A stretch of DNA of 64,000 nt from UBA10646 sp003456175 (GCA_031976225.1 DALYLQ010000006.1:10979-74978); one strand, 5' to 3'; positions 28,901-36,906 are shown, counted from the first letter of the stretch. The notes: a model not told the origin generated them from the sequence alone. Translations and numbers: made by a program.

Positions 28901-30260
28901 GTACCTCATCGGGTTGCAATTGTTGGTTTAACGATATAAAACCAATTTGTGGGTTGAAGTAGTATTCGTTGGGTGTTAACTTACGTGCAAATGTTTTTTC
29001 AAAATCTTCTACCGGGCGTAATCCATAACCTTGCAACACACTTGTAATACCGCTTGGATTTCGATAATTCGGGCTTGATGTTACGAAACTATACAATGAG
29101 TTCGCACCGTTATTCGGCAGTGGGTTGCCTGTTAAACTTTGAATAGGCGGGTTACGAAAAGGTGCACTTTCTCCTAAGTCCATTAACGCAACAACATCGC
29201 GTGTTTCAGTAGTGGCGCTGGTGCGATTGGTTACCCATACTTCTATCCGTTGAATTTGTACCTGACTATTGGTAATAGGCAGGTTGCTCATGGCGCTATT
29301 GTACTGATCTTTAAAGAAATTAGCGAGTAAAAAGTGACGGTTATCTTCGTAATCGTCGAGCTTTTTTTGGATACGCTGACTAATACCACCGCCTTGTAAG
29401 TTCACACTCTGGCGCTGTGCTCGTTGGTTGGCCAATGCTGTTGTTACAAAGAGCTTTCCAAATTGTAGTTGCGTTTTAACACCAAATAAGCTTTGCGTAC
29501 TTGGTATTAAAGTTCCTTTACTTGAAAATGAAATATTACCAGCTTCAATACTTTTAATTATTTCATCATCTTTTCCGCGATAATCTAGTTTTAACTGATT
29601 TTCGAAATCAAAGTTGGCGAGTGTGTTATAATTAATGGGTAGCTTTAGTTTGTCGCCAATGTTACCAATTACATTCAAGTTGGCATTCATATCGAAATCA
29701 AAACCACCGTTACGGCGTGCTCTTTCGGGTAAAGTTGGGTTTTTGATTTGCTGCCCTTGATACCCTAAAAACAAATCAACATTACCTTGCGGACGAATAT
29801 CAACCTTTAACCCACCAGGACCAACACCGAAAATCCGATCAAATAAGCTTGGATATGCTTGTAATGGCGGACGCTTGGTTTTTCTATTAAGCGTAGCTAA
29901 TGTTCTATTACGCAACTGAAAATATTCAGTTTCAGAACGTTGATTTTGTAAGCGCCAAAACTCTTCAAAAGTGAGGTTGGTAGGTTGGCGGTAGGTTCTG
30001 TTACCAATTTTTTCTACAATTACATACTGCTTGGTGGCGGGGTCGTATTCAATTGTGCGTTTAACAATACCAGAATCTCTAAAATCGAAAATTTGTGGGC
30101 GACCAAAAAAGCGGCTGCCACGCGTGTCGCGAATGGGATAACGCAGTTTATTGGTATCTGTGTTTGTAGTGCCTCCATTATTTTGGGCATGCAGCGTACC
30201 CCTCATGCCCGCCATAGTTAGCACCAGTAAACAAAACTGAACAATGTATCGTAAAGTCAA
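22950..30260 (-). CDS. sprA: SprA, T9SS outer-membrane translocon / gliding motility protein
   Basis: 2436 residues, the size of SprA/Sov, the giant outer-membrane barrel through which type IX secretion substrates pass. Recognised by the N-terminal signal peptide (ending GTLHAQ) and characteristic stretches such as VDIRPQGNVDLFLGYQGQ, IEAGNISFSSKGTLIPSTQSLFGVKTQ, NEYYFNPQIGFISLNQQL, GLIYIDDFEGTRNSVDLR and many aromatic-ended beta strands. A TTG start at 30260 is used because it gives a complete signal peptide; no ATG lies before the hydrophobic core, and an in-frame stop is close upstream. It stands 41 bases after ruvA, the same neighbour as in Flavobacterium johnsoniae. One 13-mer copy (26397) codes for LAVN. 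Confidence 0.96.
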   Translation of the reverse strand: MTLRYIVQFCLLVLTMAGMRGTLHAQNNGGTTNTDTNKLRYPIRDTRGSRFFGRPQIFDFRDSGIVKRTIEYDPATKQYVIVEKIGNRTYRQPTNLTFEEFWRLQNQRSETEYFQLRNRTLATLNRKTKRPPLQAYPSLFDRIFGVGPGGLKVDIRPQGNVDLFLGYQGQQIKNPTLPERARRNGGFDFDMNANLNVIGNIGDKLKLPINYNTLANFDFENQLKLDYRGKDDEIIKSIEAGNISFSSKGTLIPSTQSLFGVKTQLQFGKLFVTTALANQRAQRQSVNLQGGGISQRIQKKLDDYEDNRHFLLANFFKDQYNSAMSNLPITNSQVQIQRIEVWVTNRTSATTETRDVVALMDLGESAPFRNPPIQSLTGNPLPNNGANSLYSFVTSSPNYRNPSGITSVLQGYGLRPVEDFEKTFARKLTPNEYYFNPQIGFISLNQQLQPDEVLGVAFQYSYNGRTYQVGEFTQDVAVDSTSGVQKVLFLKMLKATSARVNLPIWRLMMKNVYSLDLPGLNREDFKLNILYEEPSGGFKRYLPESAPNVEGRPLISILRADRLNNRNDPMPDGLFDYVEGFTILSQQGKIIFPVLEPFGKDLDTLAFAGQPANIKNKYVYYQLYDSIKAIAQTYANYNRYVFQGTAKGSSNSDIYLGAFNIPQGSVSVTAGGQVLREGVDYIVDYNLGSLKIINSAITNAGVPVQVQFENNGTFGIQQRSFFGLRLDYLASKNFTVGGTIARLAERPFFTKMSYGEDPIKNTMYGLDFSYRKNLPGLTKMLDKLPFYSTNAMSTITAYGEGAYLKPGHPKQIGDGNEGLIYIDDFEGTRNSVDLRFPYVAWTLASTPQGTNRFPEATLMDSIDYGKNRARLSWYNIEPVLQDKNSANNPLRRNLNELSDPRVRAVFTKELFPQRTTNITDVQTSTFDLSFYPTERGPYNFSRTTADLDANGRLRNPRQRWGGIMRNIDQTDFETGNVEFVEFWVQNPFINIPASRGGKMYLNLGNISEDVLRDGKRFYENGLPTPNQPSAIDNNTTWGRVPLNPIQVTQAFSNDPADRPFQDIGFDGMSDTAERVKRSSYIASVSAIVSGAVLQAIQADPSNDNYVWYRDSRYDAAGTGILGRYKRFNGSEGNSAVASTTSQFSSAATLYPDNEDLNRDNTLNETEEYYEYELDLRPGMNTINNPYITDVRNVPITYANGTSGNELWYLFRIPIRNYTRKVGNIPDFKSIRFIRMYLTDFEDSVTLRFARLDLVRNQWRSFTYLLDTTGSYQPIPANSNTKLNVLAVNLEENSSRQPVPYRIPPGIERVQMLSNNGVNLLQNEQSMSLRINDLREGDARAVFKTLNMDFRQYGRLNMFIHAESVQGARPLNNGDLNAVIRIGQDYLNNYYEVKIPLRVTPFGATTDTAIWPLSNNLDFSLQDLVNLKLRRNNIPSASLTTIYRERIGNRTFSVMGNPNLAEVRVFLVGVENALGGTTAELSTEVWFNELRLSALDEEGGYAALGRVDFQLADLGTLSVSANTYTKGFGAIEQRVNERARDNMLQYDIATQLDLGKLTPRKAGITIPVYFSLNKTIKTPEYDPYDQDVKYKDKFNAARNKDSVRKAAIDQTTITTINFTNVRFGQAARKNRIWNLKNFDFSYSYIKTSSSTPIVDRNDIIRHRFGMGYTFNRQNKFIEPFKKIIKNNSIWLNWIKDFNFNLTPALLGFRVDINRQFGQYIPRIVSFDGKIERVDTTYDKYFNFDRFYNLRWDLSRSLNLDFTASNMARVDEPFGAINTREKKDSLRKNFFAGGRNIDYKQKAVVSYNFPLGKLPLTDWITARYNYTTNYNWIAASLLARNLGNFLENGQENSLNAELDFGRLYNKVRFFSQLDNASNSNGNSSNVQKGNTSQAQLSKNQKTSKQSSLSTLPPREEVIKGKKGKAKREALRQWRAQKRNLRIQERQQRFNEPMDMGGVARATGRLVTMLKRVSINYSENYRSRVPGYMDSTRALGQNFASMQPGLDYVFGRQPNRAWLDDKARRGLITRDSTFNVLYRQNFEQRLSITAQIEPIRELTIDLNIDKSFNKEYTQLFKDTTGTGNNFAHLSPYAGGGFSVSYISFRTLFEPTRAGTVSETFKQFQNNRIIVSRRVAETNPYWQSLPAAQKFTPDGYATGYGRYAQDVLIPAFIAAYQKQDAGTVPLINQNNSKISTNPFSGIKAMPNWRATYTGLTRIPSVASKFSNISLSHGYNGTLSMNSYNSALSFADPLVLSAPGFIDTISGNYVPFFLVPNITIQEQFMPVFGFDVTTVSQMNLKFEYRKSRQLSLSLIDYQLSEVKSTEWVFGGSFRKRGVRLPFKLPGMKGKKLENDINLRLDLAFRDDVQSNSRLDQENNYSTGGQKVITIQPSIDYILNNRFNVKLYFDQRRVIPYISTSAPTVNTRAGIQIRISLAPQGQ

Positions 30261-30301
30261 TGTATCTAAGCCTTAGTTAAGTAGAAGTATCCTCTATAAG
30301 C

Positions 30302-30919
30302 CTATAAATTTTTAAGTGCAAGTTTTATTAAAGTTTCGGTATCGGCTTTTCCATCGTTATTGGTTACCGCTGCTTTAACGGCATTTTCAGCAATATTCTT
30401 GTGTATTCCTAGTGCTATTAGTGCTTCTACGGCATCAAATTCTGGTGCGTTGACCATGCTTGTTGCCATTTTACCGCCGCTCAAAACATTTCCCGTAAGG
30501 GTAGGATTTTGTAGGCTAGCTTTTCCGAGCTTTTCTCTCAACTCAACAATCAATCTTTCGGCTGTTTTTTTGCCAATTCCTTTGATGCTTTCTAGCTGCT
30601 TCACGTTGCCTTGCACAATGCTTCGCACAATTTCCTCGGGCCGCATACCAGACAACATAAGCCTTGCAGTTGCTGCACCTACACCCGATACGCTAATTAA
30701 ATGCAAGAACAACGTTTTTTCGCCCACTTCGGCAAATCCATATAATGTATGTGCATTCTCGGTAATCTGCAAATGAGTGTATAAAAGAGCCGATTGGGCA
30801 TTAGCAATGGCTTCGTAGGTATTGCTGCTAATATGCAGTTCGTAACCTACGCCATGTACGTTTAGCCAAACCCAAGCAGGAGTAATGGTTTGTATTTCGC
30901 CTTGTAAGAATGCTATCAT
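30302..30919 (-). CDS. ruvA: Holliday junction branch migration protein RuvA
   Basis: 205 residues. RuvA tetramers bind Holliday junctions and load the RuvB motor. It begins MIAFLQGEIQTITPAWVWL with the OB-fold, then two helix-hairpin-helix motifs (VSGVGAATARLML and IKGIGKKTAERLIVEL), and ends with the flexible RuvB-binding domain (EALIALGIHKNIAENAVK). ruvB and ruvC are not in the window. A diverged 13-mer copy (30488) lies in the linker, coding for LTGN. A TATTTTTG box on this strand lies at 30930-30937, 10 bases before the ATG. Confidence 0.97.
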   Translation of the reverse strand: MIAFLQGEIQTITPAWVWLNVHGVGYELHISSNTYEAIANAQSALLYTHLQITENAHTLYGFAEVGEKTLFLHLISVSGVGAATARLMLSGMRPEEIVRSIVQGNVKQLESIKGIGKKTAERLIVELREKLGKASLQNPTLTGNVLSGGKMATSMVNAPEFDAVEALIALGIHKNIAENAVKAAVTNNDGKADTETLIKLALKNL

Positions 30920-30929
30920 ACGAAAGTTT

Positions 30930-30937
30930 CAAAAATA
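30930..30937 (-). promoter_or_regulatory. TATTTTTG box upstream of ruvA
   Basis: Perfect TAnnTTTG match on the - strand, ending 10 bases before the ruvA ATG; would serve ruvA and probably sprA. Confidence 0.4.
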
Positions 30938-30985
30938 AAGGGATTTCTGAATGTTTTGGCGTTATGTGTACCTTACGGTAAAAAT

Positions 30986-31750
30986 CTACGCAGGCGCCGA
31001 TTGCCAGATACGCCAATTTTCTTCGGCTTGTAGCACCAGCATGTCGTAACCATTCTTTATGGTAGCGCCAACTTGTTCGCCACGGGCAAGAAACTGTGTC
31101 ATATTCGGGTTATACACCACATCAAACAAATAATGATTGGCTGTTAATGCTTCATAAGGGAGTAACGGCACTTCGTGCACATTAGGATAAGTGCCTAACG
31201 GTGTTGTATTAATAAGAATGGTGTGTGCCGCTAGCACTTCAGGTGTAACATCGTTATAGGTAAGCATACCTTCTCCTGCCGTTCTGCTCACTATGGTATA
31301 GTGAATATTCATTTGCCGTAAGGCGTACAGAATGGCAGCAGCCGCACCACCCGTACCCAATACCAATGCTTGTTGATGGTGATGTTGCAACAATGGCTCG
31401 AACGATTGCCGAAAGCCAATATAATCGGTGTTATACCCCCAAAGCTCGCCGTGATGCATACGTACACAGTTGCATGCACCAATGGCTTGTACAGCACCGT
31501 TGGTATGATGCAACCAAGGTAAAATATTTTTTTTATGTGGTATGGTAATGCAAAAACCTTGCAGTCCTGCTGTTTGCAACAACAACTCCTGCAAGGTTTG
31601 ATCATTAAGTTCTGGGATTTCGAAGTTGCGGAACGACCAATGCCTTAAGCTTTCGCTAGCCGCAAACTTGTCGGTAAAGTAGCGTTTAGAAAAGCTATGA
31701 CTTAGCGGATAGCCTAATAAGCCAACTACTTTATCGTTTGTATCCACCAT
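30986..31750 (-). CDS. aroE: Shikimate dehydrogenase
   Basis: NADP-dependent reduction of 3-dehydroshikimate to shikimate in aromatic amino-acid synthesis. 254 residues. N-terminal GLLGYPLSHSFSKRYFTDKF holds the shikimate-binding Ser pair; the catalytic Lys lies in CITIPHKKNILPWL; the Asp and Asn are in GYNTDYIGF and NCVR; the nucleotide loop is LGTGGAAAAILYAL. Its ATG follows directly on the stop of the phosphosulfolactate synthase-like gene (TAAATG on the coding strand reads stop codon of one at 31751, start of the other at 31750). A 13-mer copy with the C variant (31311) codes for ALRQ within the dinucleotide-binding domain. Confidence 0.94.
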   Translation of the reverse strand: MVDTNDKVVGLLGYPLSHSFSKRYFTDKFAASESLRHWSFRNFEIPELNDQTLQELLLQTAGLQGFCITIPHKKNILPWLHHTNGAVQAIGACNCVRMHHGELWGYNTDYIGFRQSFEPLLQHHHQQALVLGTGGAAAAILYALRQMNIHYTIVSRTAGEGMLTYNDVTPEVLAAHTILINTTPLGTYPNVHEVPLLPYEALTANHYLFDVVYNPNMTQFLARGEQVGATIKNGYDMLVLQAEENWRIWQSAPA

Positions 31751-32515
31751 TTACTTTTTATCGAGATAAAGCATAAATGTATCGCCACGCAAGCCTATAC
31801 GCATTGCTTCGAGCGGAATTACTTCGGTTGGAGCAATATTGCCTAAGTTAACATTACAGCCTAACAACTCTAGGAAGTATAGCTGCTGTGCTTTTTGTGG
31901 TGCTTCCCAAATAATACGTTCACCAGGAATTTGGGTTAAAATTTCTTGCACTAAGCCTTCGCGTACTTCACCACTACCACGATAAATGCCTACGTTACCA
32001 GCTTCACGAGCTTCGGCAATTACGTAAGTGCTGCCCGCTTCTAACTCGGCCTTCATTAATTCGATCCACTTGTACGGTGGTATAATGTGCGCCGCATCTT
32101 TACTACCTACTTCGCTAAGTACAAGACCGTGCTGGGTAAGTTTTTCAATGTAACCGCACTTTTCGGCATGCGGTATGGTAATACTACCATCGCTAACCTC
32201 CATGTACGTAATACCATAATCTTTACAAATAGCGATATAATCTTCGAACTGATTACGAATGAGAAAGGCTTCGAAAAGCGTACCACCAAAGTAAATGGGG
32301 ATATTATAGCTCTTGTATACTTCAATTTTTTCGCGGAGGTTAGGCGTTACATAGCTTGTTCCAAAGCCAAGCTTAACAACATCTACATGTGGTGCTCCAA
32401 CGCTTAAAAAATTATGTACTTCTTGTATGCTCAAGCCCTTATCCATAACCATGGTTAATCCGTTGGTACGTGGTTTCGCCAAGCGGTCGGGCATTTGTGA
32501 TAAATTGAAATTCAT
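31751..32515 (-). CDS. Phosphosulfolactate synthase-like (ComA family)
   Basis: 254 residues, TIM-barrel family that adds sulfite to phosphoenolpyruvate to give phosphosulfolactate. Recognised by RTNGLTMVMDKGLS, HVDVVKLGFGTSYV, IYFGGTLFEAF, YMEVSDGSITIP and EVGSKD. In methanogens this begins coenzyme M synthesis; in bacteria the product can feed sulfolactate or sulfonate metabolites. Bacteroidota gliders make sulfonolipids, but a link to this gene is only a suggestion. It sits directly before aroE without a gap, so the two are probably co-transcribed; the biochemical reason is not clear. Confidence 0.88.
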   Translation of the reverse strand: MNFNLSQMPDRLAKPRTNGLTMVMDKGLSIQEVHNFLSVGAPHVDVVKLGFGTSYVTPNLREKIEVYKSYNIPIYFGGTLFEAFLIRNQFEDYIAICKDYGITYMEVSDGSITIPHAEKCGYIEKLTQHGLVLSEVGSKDAAHIIPPYKWIELMKAELEAGSTYVIAEAREAGNVGIYRGSGEVREGLVQEILTQIPGERIIWEAPQKAQQLYFLELLGCNVNLGNIAPTEVIPLEAMRIGLRGDTFMLYLDKK

Positions 32516-32598
32516 TCGGCTGCTTTTTTCTAAAGTGCGGCGAAAATAATAAATACAGCCTAAATGCTATAATCTACCGAATAAATAGACTAAAAAAG

Positions 32599-34032
32599 TT
32601 ACAATTTCTTCCCTTTTTTATACCGTGCAATTAAATCTACCACTTGATGGCTTTGTAAAATGGCAGGATTAAGTTCTACAAATTTTTTCAGCAATTTAGG
32701 AGACTCTTCCATGCCTTTCTCGAGTTGGAGTACAGCTTCTTTGGTTTCGCCGAGGGCAAAATGACAAGCACTCATAAGGAATAGGAAAATAGGCTTATTT
32801 TCTGTAGCCTGCAATGCGGCATGGCATTGTTGTATAGCTTCTTCAAAGTAACCCGCTTTGAATAAACAGCTAATTAAAGCCTCCCAACTACTGCTATTAC
32901 GAGGACGGGCACGAACGGCAATACTTAAATAATGAACCGCTTCTTTGTATTGGCCTAATTGAAAATAGCATTCGCCCATTGCCAAATTATATTCTGGCAC
33001 TTGCCGATGTACTCGCATAGCAGTTTCTAACTGCTTTATTGCTTGGTGATATTGGCCTTCATTTACGTAAGTACAGGCTATTTTATAGTATAACTTACTA
33101 TCGTCGGGGCTTAAATGTGAGGCTTTGCGGTAATGAAAACGGGCTTGTGCAAAATTTCCTAACCGTTCAAAACAATGGCCAATAGCTTCAAAAATTACAT
33201 CTTCGGGGCGTGCCAACTCTGTTAGACGTTTTAAAACTTCGATGGCTTCTTTGTATTTGCGTAAGCGTATATAGGCATCGCCCATGTTACGGTAAGCATA
33301 ATCGAACTTTTCATCGATTGTAATGGCGAATTGATAGGCATCGATGGCTTTTTCGTACAGTTTAATGCCTTGGTAGGCGCAGGCTAAATTGAACCAAGCC
33401 AACTCGTTGTATGGAAAAGCATCAATGATAGCCATATGCAGTCTGATACTTTCTTCATTACGGCCGGTGAAATCAGTCCAAAAGCAAATTTTATAGAGTG
33501 CTTCTTCGTTGTTAGGTTCTTGTTCAAGAATTAGCTTCAAGCAATCGAACACTTTATCAAAATCTTCGTAATCGTCGTACACATCGGCGAGTTCAAATAA
33601 CAGATCCACCTTTTCATCGCCATCGAAAATGCGTATGGCTTCTTCAAGCAACGCCACAGCTTGCGGCTGCATATCGAGCGCCAAGTAAGCGTCGGTTTTT
33701 AAAATATATAGATTGATATCGCTACTGTCGAACAATTCTGCTTGTTCTAAAATATCTAAAGCTTCTTGATAACGGCGAGTTGCAAGCAATAAATCGGCCT
33801 TTTTGATGAGCAGGTGCGACGAATAAGGGAAATATTCTAACCCTGTTTCCGCAGCTTCGAGTGCCGCCGGAAGGTCGTCAGTGTCATCAAAATAGTCGAT
33901 GATACGTTCATAGGCCTCTTCTTCTAAAAAAGCAGCACCACTACCGTGGCGTAAGTTATGATACTGTTGTACCAAACTCGCTAGCTCTTCACGGCTATGA
34001 TCATCATCCTGATATGGAAAATCTTCAGACAT
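32599..34032 (-). CDS. TPR-repeat protein
   Basis: 477 residues from the ATG at 34032 (MSEDFPYQDDDHSREEL). The open frame extends upstream but that part is basic and unlike the acidic start of related Bacteroidota TPR proteins. Built from about 11-12 tetratricopeptide repeats (for example ALDILEQAELFDSSDINLY, AIDAYQFAITIDEKFDYAY, AVHYLSIAVRARPRNSSSW) over nearly its full length. No signal peptide, so cytoplasmic scaffold or adaptor. It heads the - strand run leading to aroE and sprA. Confidence 0.88.
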   Translation of the reverse strand: MSEDFPYQDDDHSREELASLVQQYHNLRHGSGAAFLEEEAYERIIDYFDDTDDLPAALEAAETGLEYFPYSSHLLIKKADLLLATRRYQEALDILEQAELFDSSDINLYILKTDAYLALDMQPQAVALLEEAIRIFDGDEKVDLLFELADVYDDYEDFDKVFDCLKLILEQEPNNEEALYKICFWTDFTGRNEESIRLHMAIIDAFPYNELAWFNLACAYQGIKLYEKAIDAYQFAITIDEKFDYAYRNMGDAYIRLRKYKEAIEVLKRLTELARPEDVIFEAIGHCFERLGNFAQARFHYRKASHLSPDDSKLYYKIACTYVNEGQYHQAIKQLETAMRVHRQVPEYNLAMGECYFQLGQYKEAVHYLSIAVRARPRNSSSWEALISCLFKAGYFEEAIQQCHAALQATENKPIFLFLMSACHFALGETKEAVLQLEKGMEESPKLLKKFVELNPAILQSHQVVDLIARYKKGKKL

Positions 34033-34157
34033 ACGCCGATTGTTACTGAAAAGTAATGGGTACAACTGAAAAAAATAAATTTTTTGTGTAACATTTTTAT
34101 GAAGGCAACGTTTTAACAAAAAAGGCGTCTATATCTTAAACCTTTCTTAAAAAAACA

Positions 34158-34165
34158 TATCTTTG
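34158..34165 (+). promoter_or_regulatory. TATCTTTG -7 box 4 nt before an ATG
   Basis: Perfect TAnnTTTG match ending 4 bases before the start codon at 34170. Confidence 0.5.
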
Positions 34166-34169
34166 TATC

Positions 34170-34517
34170 ATGGCAAGTTCTATCAATATCAAAAAAGTGG
34201 CGGCAATGAGCATGTGCTTTGTGCTTGCACAGATAGCATTTGCTTCTTACACTGGTAAAAGCGGCGATAAAAAACAAAGTACAGCAAGCCTTATTAGTTT
34301 AAAATCACTTGCTTTATACAAGAAAAATTATAGCCTTACATCATTACGTCCAACTACATGGCAGTTTAAAGGAGCTTTTGAGCTTCCTGCACCGCAGCAA
34401 TCGAGCAGTGTAAGTTTGGTTCGTATGGAAAAGGGGCATACCACTTATGTATTTCCCTACAAGTTCAAACCCGTGAAAGTACCCAAGTTTATTACGCCAA
34501 TGCCTAAACAGCAATAA
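34170..34517 (+). CDS. Small exported protein of unknown function
   Basis: 115 residues. N-terminal signal-like segment (KKVAAMSMCFVLAQIAFAS), then a basic, Ser/Lys-rich chain with KGHTTYVFPYKFKPVKVPKF near the end. No family recognised. Its own promoter box and terminator suggest a single-gene transcript. Confidence 0.65.
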   Translation: MASSINIKKVAAMSMCFVLAQIAFASYTGKSGDKKQSTASLISLKSLALYKKNYSLTSLRPTTWQFKGAFELPAPQQSSSVSLVRMEKGHTTYVFPYKFKPVKVPKFITPMPKQQ

Positions 34518-34524
34518 CTTTATC

Positions 34525-34549
34525 AAAAGCCTCTTCGTGAGGCTTTTTT
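34525..34549 (+). terminator. Rho-independent terminator
   Basis: 9-bp stem AAAAGCCTC / GAGGCTTTT with a 5-base loop and a run of six Ts, 8 bases after the preceding stop. Confidence 0.9.
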
Positions 34550-34605
34550 GTTGTACTACATTTACCTTACGGTAAATGATGATTGCTATTTAAACCTAAA
34601 ACGTT

Positions 34606-35238
34606 ATGCGACAAATACTTACGGTTATAATTACATCGGCATTTTTCCTATCGAGTTTCACCACACGCACTAACGATAGCGAAACAGCTAAAATTCAAGC
34701 CTTGTATAAAGCTTATGAAACAGCCGTAGATAAAAAAGATACCAAAGCCATTTTGAGTATGCTCAGTACTAGTTCAAAACAATACTTCGATAAAGTGTTA
34801 CTCTTGGCCAAAAAAGCAAAAAAAACAGAAGTAATGCAGCTTCCGTTGAGTGACAAAGTTGCTGTTTTAACCTTGCGACATACCACTACCGACCAAGAGT
34901 TACTTGCCATGAATGCACAAAGTTTTATGATGCAATCAATGGATAAAGGATTGAAGAAAAACATCAACACACAAAATACGCTTGGCCCTATTATTATTAA
35001 AGGCAATACAGCAACAGCACCATTGGTGGTAAACGGGAAGCCATCACCAGTAGCTATGACATTTGTGAAAGAAGGCACTGCATGGAAATACGATTATACC
35101 GCCCTTTTGAACAATATGAATCAAATGATGCAAATGTTTGCTGCACAAGCTAATAACGAAGCTTTTTTGATGCAAATGCTACAAGGCATCAATGGCAAAA
35201 AACCAGATGCTTCTATTTGGAATACTGTTATGAACTAA
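34606..35238 (+). CDS. Exported protein with NTF2/DUF4878-like pattern
   Basis: 210 residues, signal peptide at about 1-20 (ILTVIITSAFFLSSFTTRT). The mature part begins AKIQALYKAYETAVDKKDTKAIL, the helix pattern of NTF2-like or DUF4878-type domains, continues with strands (KVAVLTLRHTTTD, AMTFVKEGTAWKYDYTALL) and ends in a Met/Gln-rich helix. The family assignment is by fold pattern only. Its 3' end overlaps the convergent PAP2 gene by 11 bases. Confidence 0.62.
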   Translation: MRQILTVIITSAFFLSSFTTRTNDSETAKIQALYKAYETAVDKKDTKAILSMLSTSSKQYFDKVLLLAKKAKKTEVMQLPLSDKVAVLTLRHTTTDQELLAMNAQSFMMQSMDKGLKKNINTQNTLGPIIIKGNTATAPLVVNGKPSPVAMTFVKEGTAWKYDYTALLNNMNQMMQMFAAQANNEAFLMQMLQGINGKKPDASIWNTVMN

Positions 35239-35890
35239 ACTGCGGTTGAAAATTTTTTTTGATATCGGGGGTAAATCGTGCTTGTACATAAAACCCTACC
35301 CAAATACTAATGACCGATACAAGCATGCCTGCTGCCACATCGAGTGGAAAATGTTGTGCCACATAAATACGAGAGTACCCTACTAATAAGGCATATAACA
35401 AGCCAACCCACAGCCACCATGATTGTCGCATGAGTAATGCAAGGAGTAAATAAATACAAAAAGCAGTAGTAGTATGCCCCGATGGAAAACTATTGATTTC
35501 GTGTGGCTTAATAAAACTAACCGTATGAATCAGTGATTTATCGGCAATAGCGCTGTATGGACGAGCTTCATTTGGCAGTATTACATATTTACAAAACTGC
35601 ACCAAAACTGTACTAGTTAAAAAAGTAGTGAGTACCAGTGGAAAAAAATGCTTCTTCTTAAAATGATATAGTAGTAGGAGTAATACAACCACCCACATAG
35701 CACCATCTCCAGCATTGGTGAAAATACCCAGAAAGTAATCTACACCGATGCCCAAATTAGCATTTAGGTACAAAAACAATTGCTCTTTGCCAATAATTGC
35801 AGAAGCAATTAAAATGCTTACGCCAAGCGTAGCTACTGCAACACTAGCCTTTCTAACGCAGCTAGCATTCACAATACAACATTGTGCCAT
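35228..35890 (-). CDS. PAP2-family membrane phosphatase
   Basis: 220 residues from the ATG at 35890 (MAQCCIVNASCVRK); an upstream TTG at 35920 is rejected because it overlaps a TATCTTTG promoter box (35918-35925). Six membrane helices and the three PAP2 motifs are visible: KYVILPNEARP (K-x6-RP), PSGHTT and SRIYVAQHFPLD. It probably dephosphorylates a lipid phosphate such as undecaprenyl pyrophosphate or phosphatidylglycerol phosphate at the membrane surface; substrate not determinable. Confidence 0.9.
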   Translation of the reverse strand: MAQCCIVNASCVRKASVAVATLGVSILIASAIIGKEQLFLYLNANLGIGVDYFLGIFTNAGDGAMWVVVLLLLLYHFKKKHFFPLVLTTFLTSTVLVQFCKYVILPNEARPYSAIADKSLIHTVSFIKPHEINSFPSGHTTTAFCIYLLLALLMRQSWWLWVGLLYALLVGYSRIYVAQHFPLDVAAGMLVSVISIWVGFYVQARFTPDIKKNFQPQFSS

Positions 35891-35966
35891 ACAGTTGATA
35901 ATACTGGTAATATCTTTCAAAGATAAACTTTCAGTATGGCGCTGCCTAATGCTTCACCGAAAAATA

Positions 35967-36007
35967 AAATGGGGATGCATTGGTGTGCATCCCCATTTAC
36001 CGTAAGG
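35967..36007. terminator. Terminator after fabI, merged with a 13-mer copy
   Basis: 13-bp stem (AAATGGGGATGCA with TGCATCCCCATTT, 35967-35979 and 35986-35998), with T-rich tail on the - strand. The right arm runs directly into an exact 13-mer (35995-36007), so stem and repeat share ATTT. Confidence 0.8.
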
Positions 36008-36018
36008 TTATCACTATT

Positions 36019-36849
36019 TTACGCTTCTGTATTATTCTCGATACCCATTTTTTGCATCACAATATCACTAACGCCTGTATTCACATATCCACCATCGTGG
36101 AATAGATTTTGCATTGTAACCATGCGGGTTAAATCGCTAAATAAGGTAATACAGTAATTCGCACAATCTTCGGCACTTGCATTACCTAAAGGTGCCACAG
36201 CTTCGGCATAATCGAAAAAGTCGCCAAAACCTTTAATACCAGTACCTGCGGTTGTTTTAGTAGGACTCTGCGACACTGTATTCACACGTACTTTTTTGCG
36301 AAGCCCATAATGATACCCAAAACTGCGGGCAATGCTTTCGAGCATAGCTTTGATATCGGCCATATCGGTGTAGAATGGGAAGGTGCGTTGTGCGGCCATG
36401 TATGATAGTGCTACCACACTACCCCACTCGTTAATAGCATCGAGCTTCCATGCTACCGATAGCATTTTATGAAGGCTCATAGCACTTACATCGAGCCCTT
36501 TCATGAAAAAATCGTGATTGCTTTCTGGATAGCTAATTTTCTTACGAATATTAACACTCATGCCAATACTATGTAGTACAAAATCGATTTTGCCACCTAG
36601 AACTTCTTGGCTTTCGGTAAATAACTTGGTTAAATCTTCTATGCTGGTAGCATCGGCTGGAATGATGGTACTACCTGTTTTCTCTGCAAGTTTGTTGATT
36701 TCTCCCATTCGCATTGCGATGGGTGCGTTTGTGAGTACAAATGTGGCACCTTCTTCATGTGCTTTTTCGGCCACCTTCCATGCAATTGAATTTTGATCGA
36801 GTGCGCCTGTGATAATACCACGCTTGCCTTTAAGTAAGTTATGTGCCAT
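36019..36849 (-). CDS. fabI: Enoyl-[acyl-carrier-protein] reductase FabI
   Basis: Final NADH-dependent reduction in each cycle of type II fatty-acid synthesis. 276 residues, SDR fold. Seen: KRGIITGALDQNSIAWKVAE (nucleotide loop in the form typical of Bacteroidota FabI), VLHSIGMS, and the catalytic YTDMADIK (Tyr-x6-Lys), with PTKTTAGTGIKGF in the substrate-binding loop. The lack of an N-terminal extension and the good match indicate an intact, full-length gene. Confidence 0.95.
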   Translation of the reverse strand: MAHNLLKGKRGIITGALDQNSIAWKVAEKAHEEGATFVLTNAPIAMRMGEINKLAEKTGSTIIPADATSIEDLTKLFTESQEVLGGKIDFVLHSIGMSVNIRKKISYPESNHDFFMKGLDVSAMSLHKMLSVAWKLDAINEWGSVVALSYMAAQRTFPFYTDMADIKAMLESIARSFGYHYGLRKKVRVNTVSQSPTKTTAGTGIKGFGDFFDYAEAVAPLGNASAEDCANYCITLFSDLTRMVTMQNLFHDGGYVNTGVSDIVMQKMGIENNTEA

Positions 36850-36906
36850 GTGTAATTGTTTTAAATACGAACGAATTGAAGAACAAATAAACAGTAAGTT
36901 TTGAAT

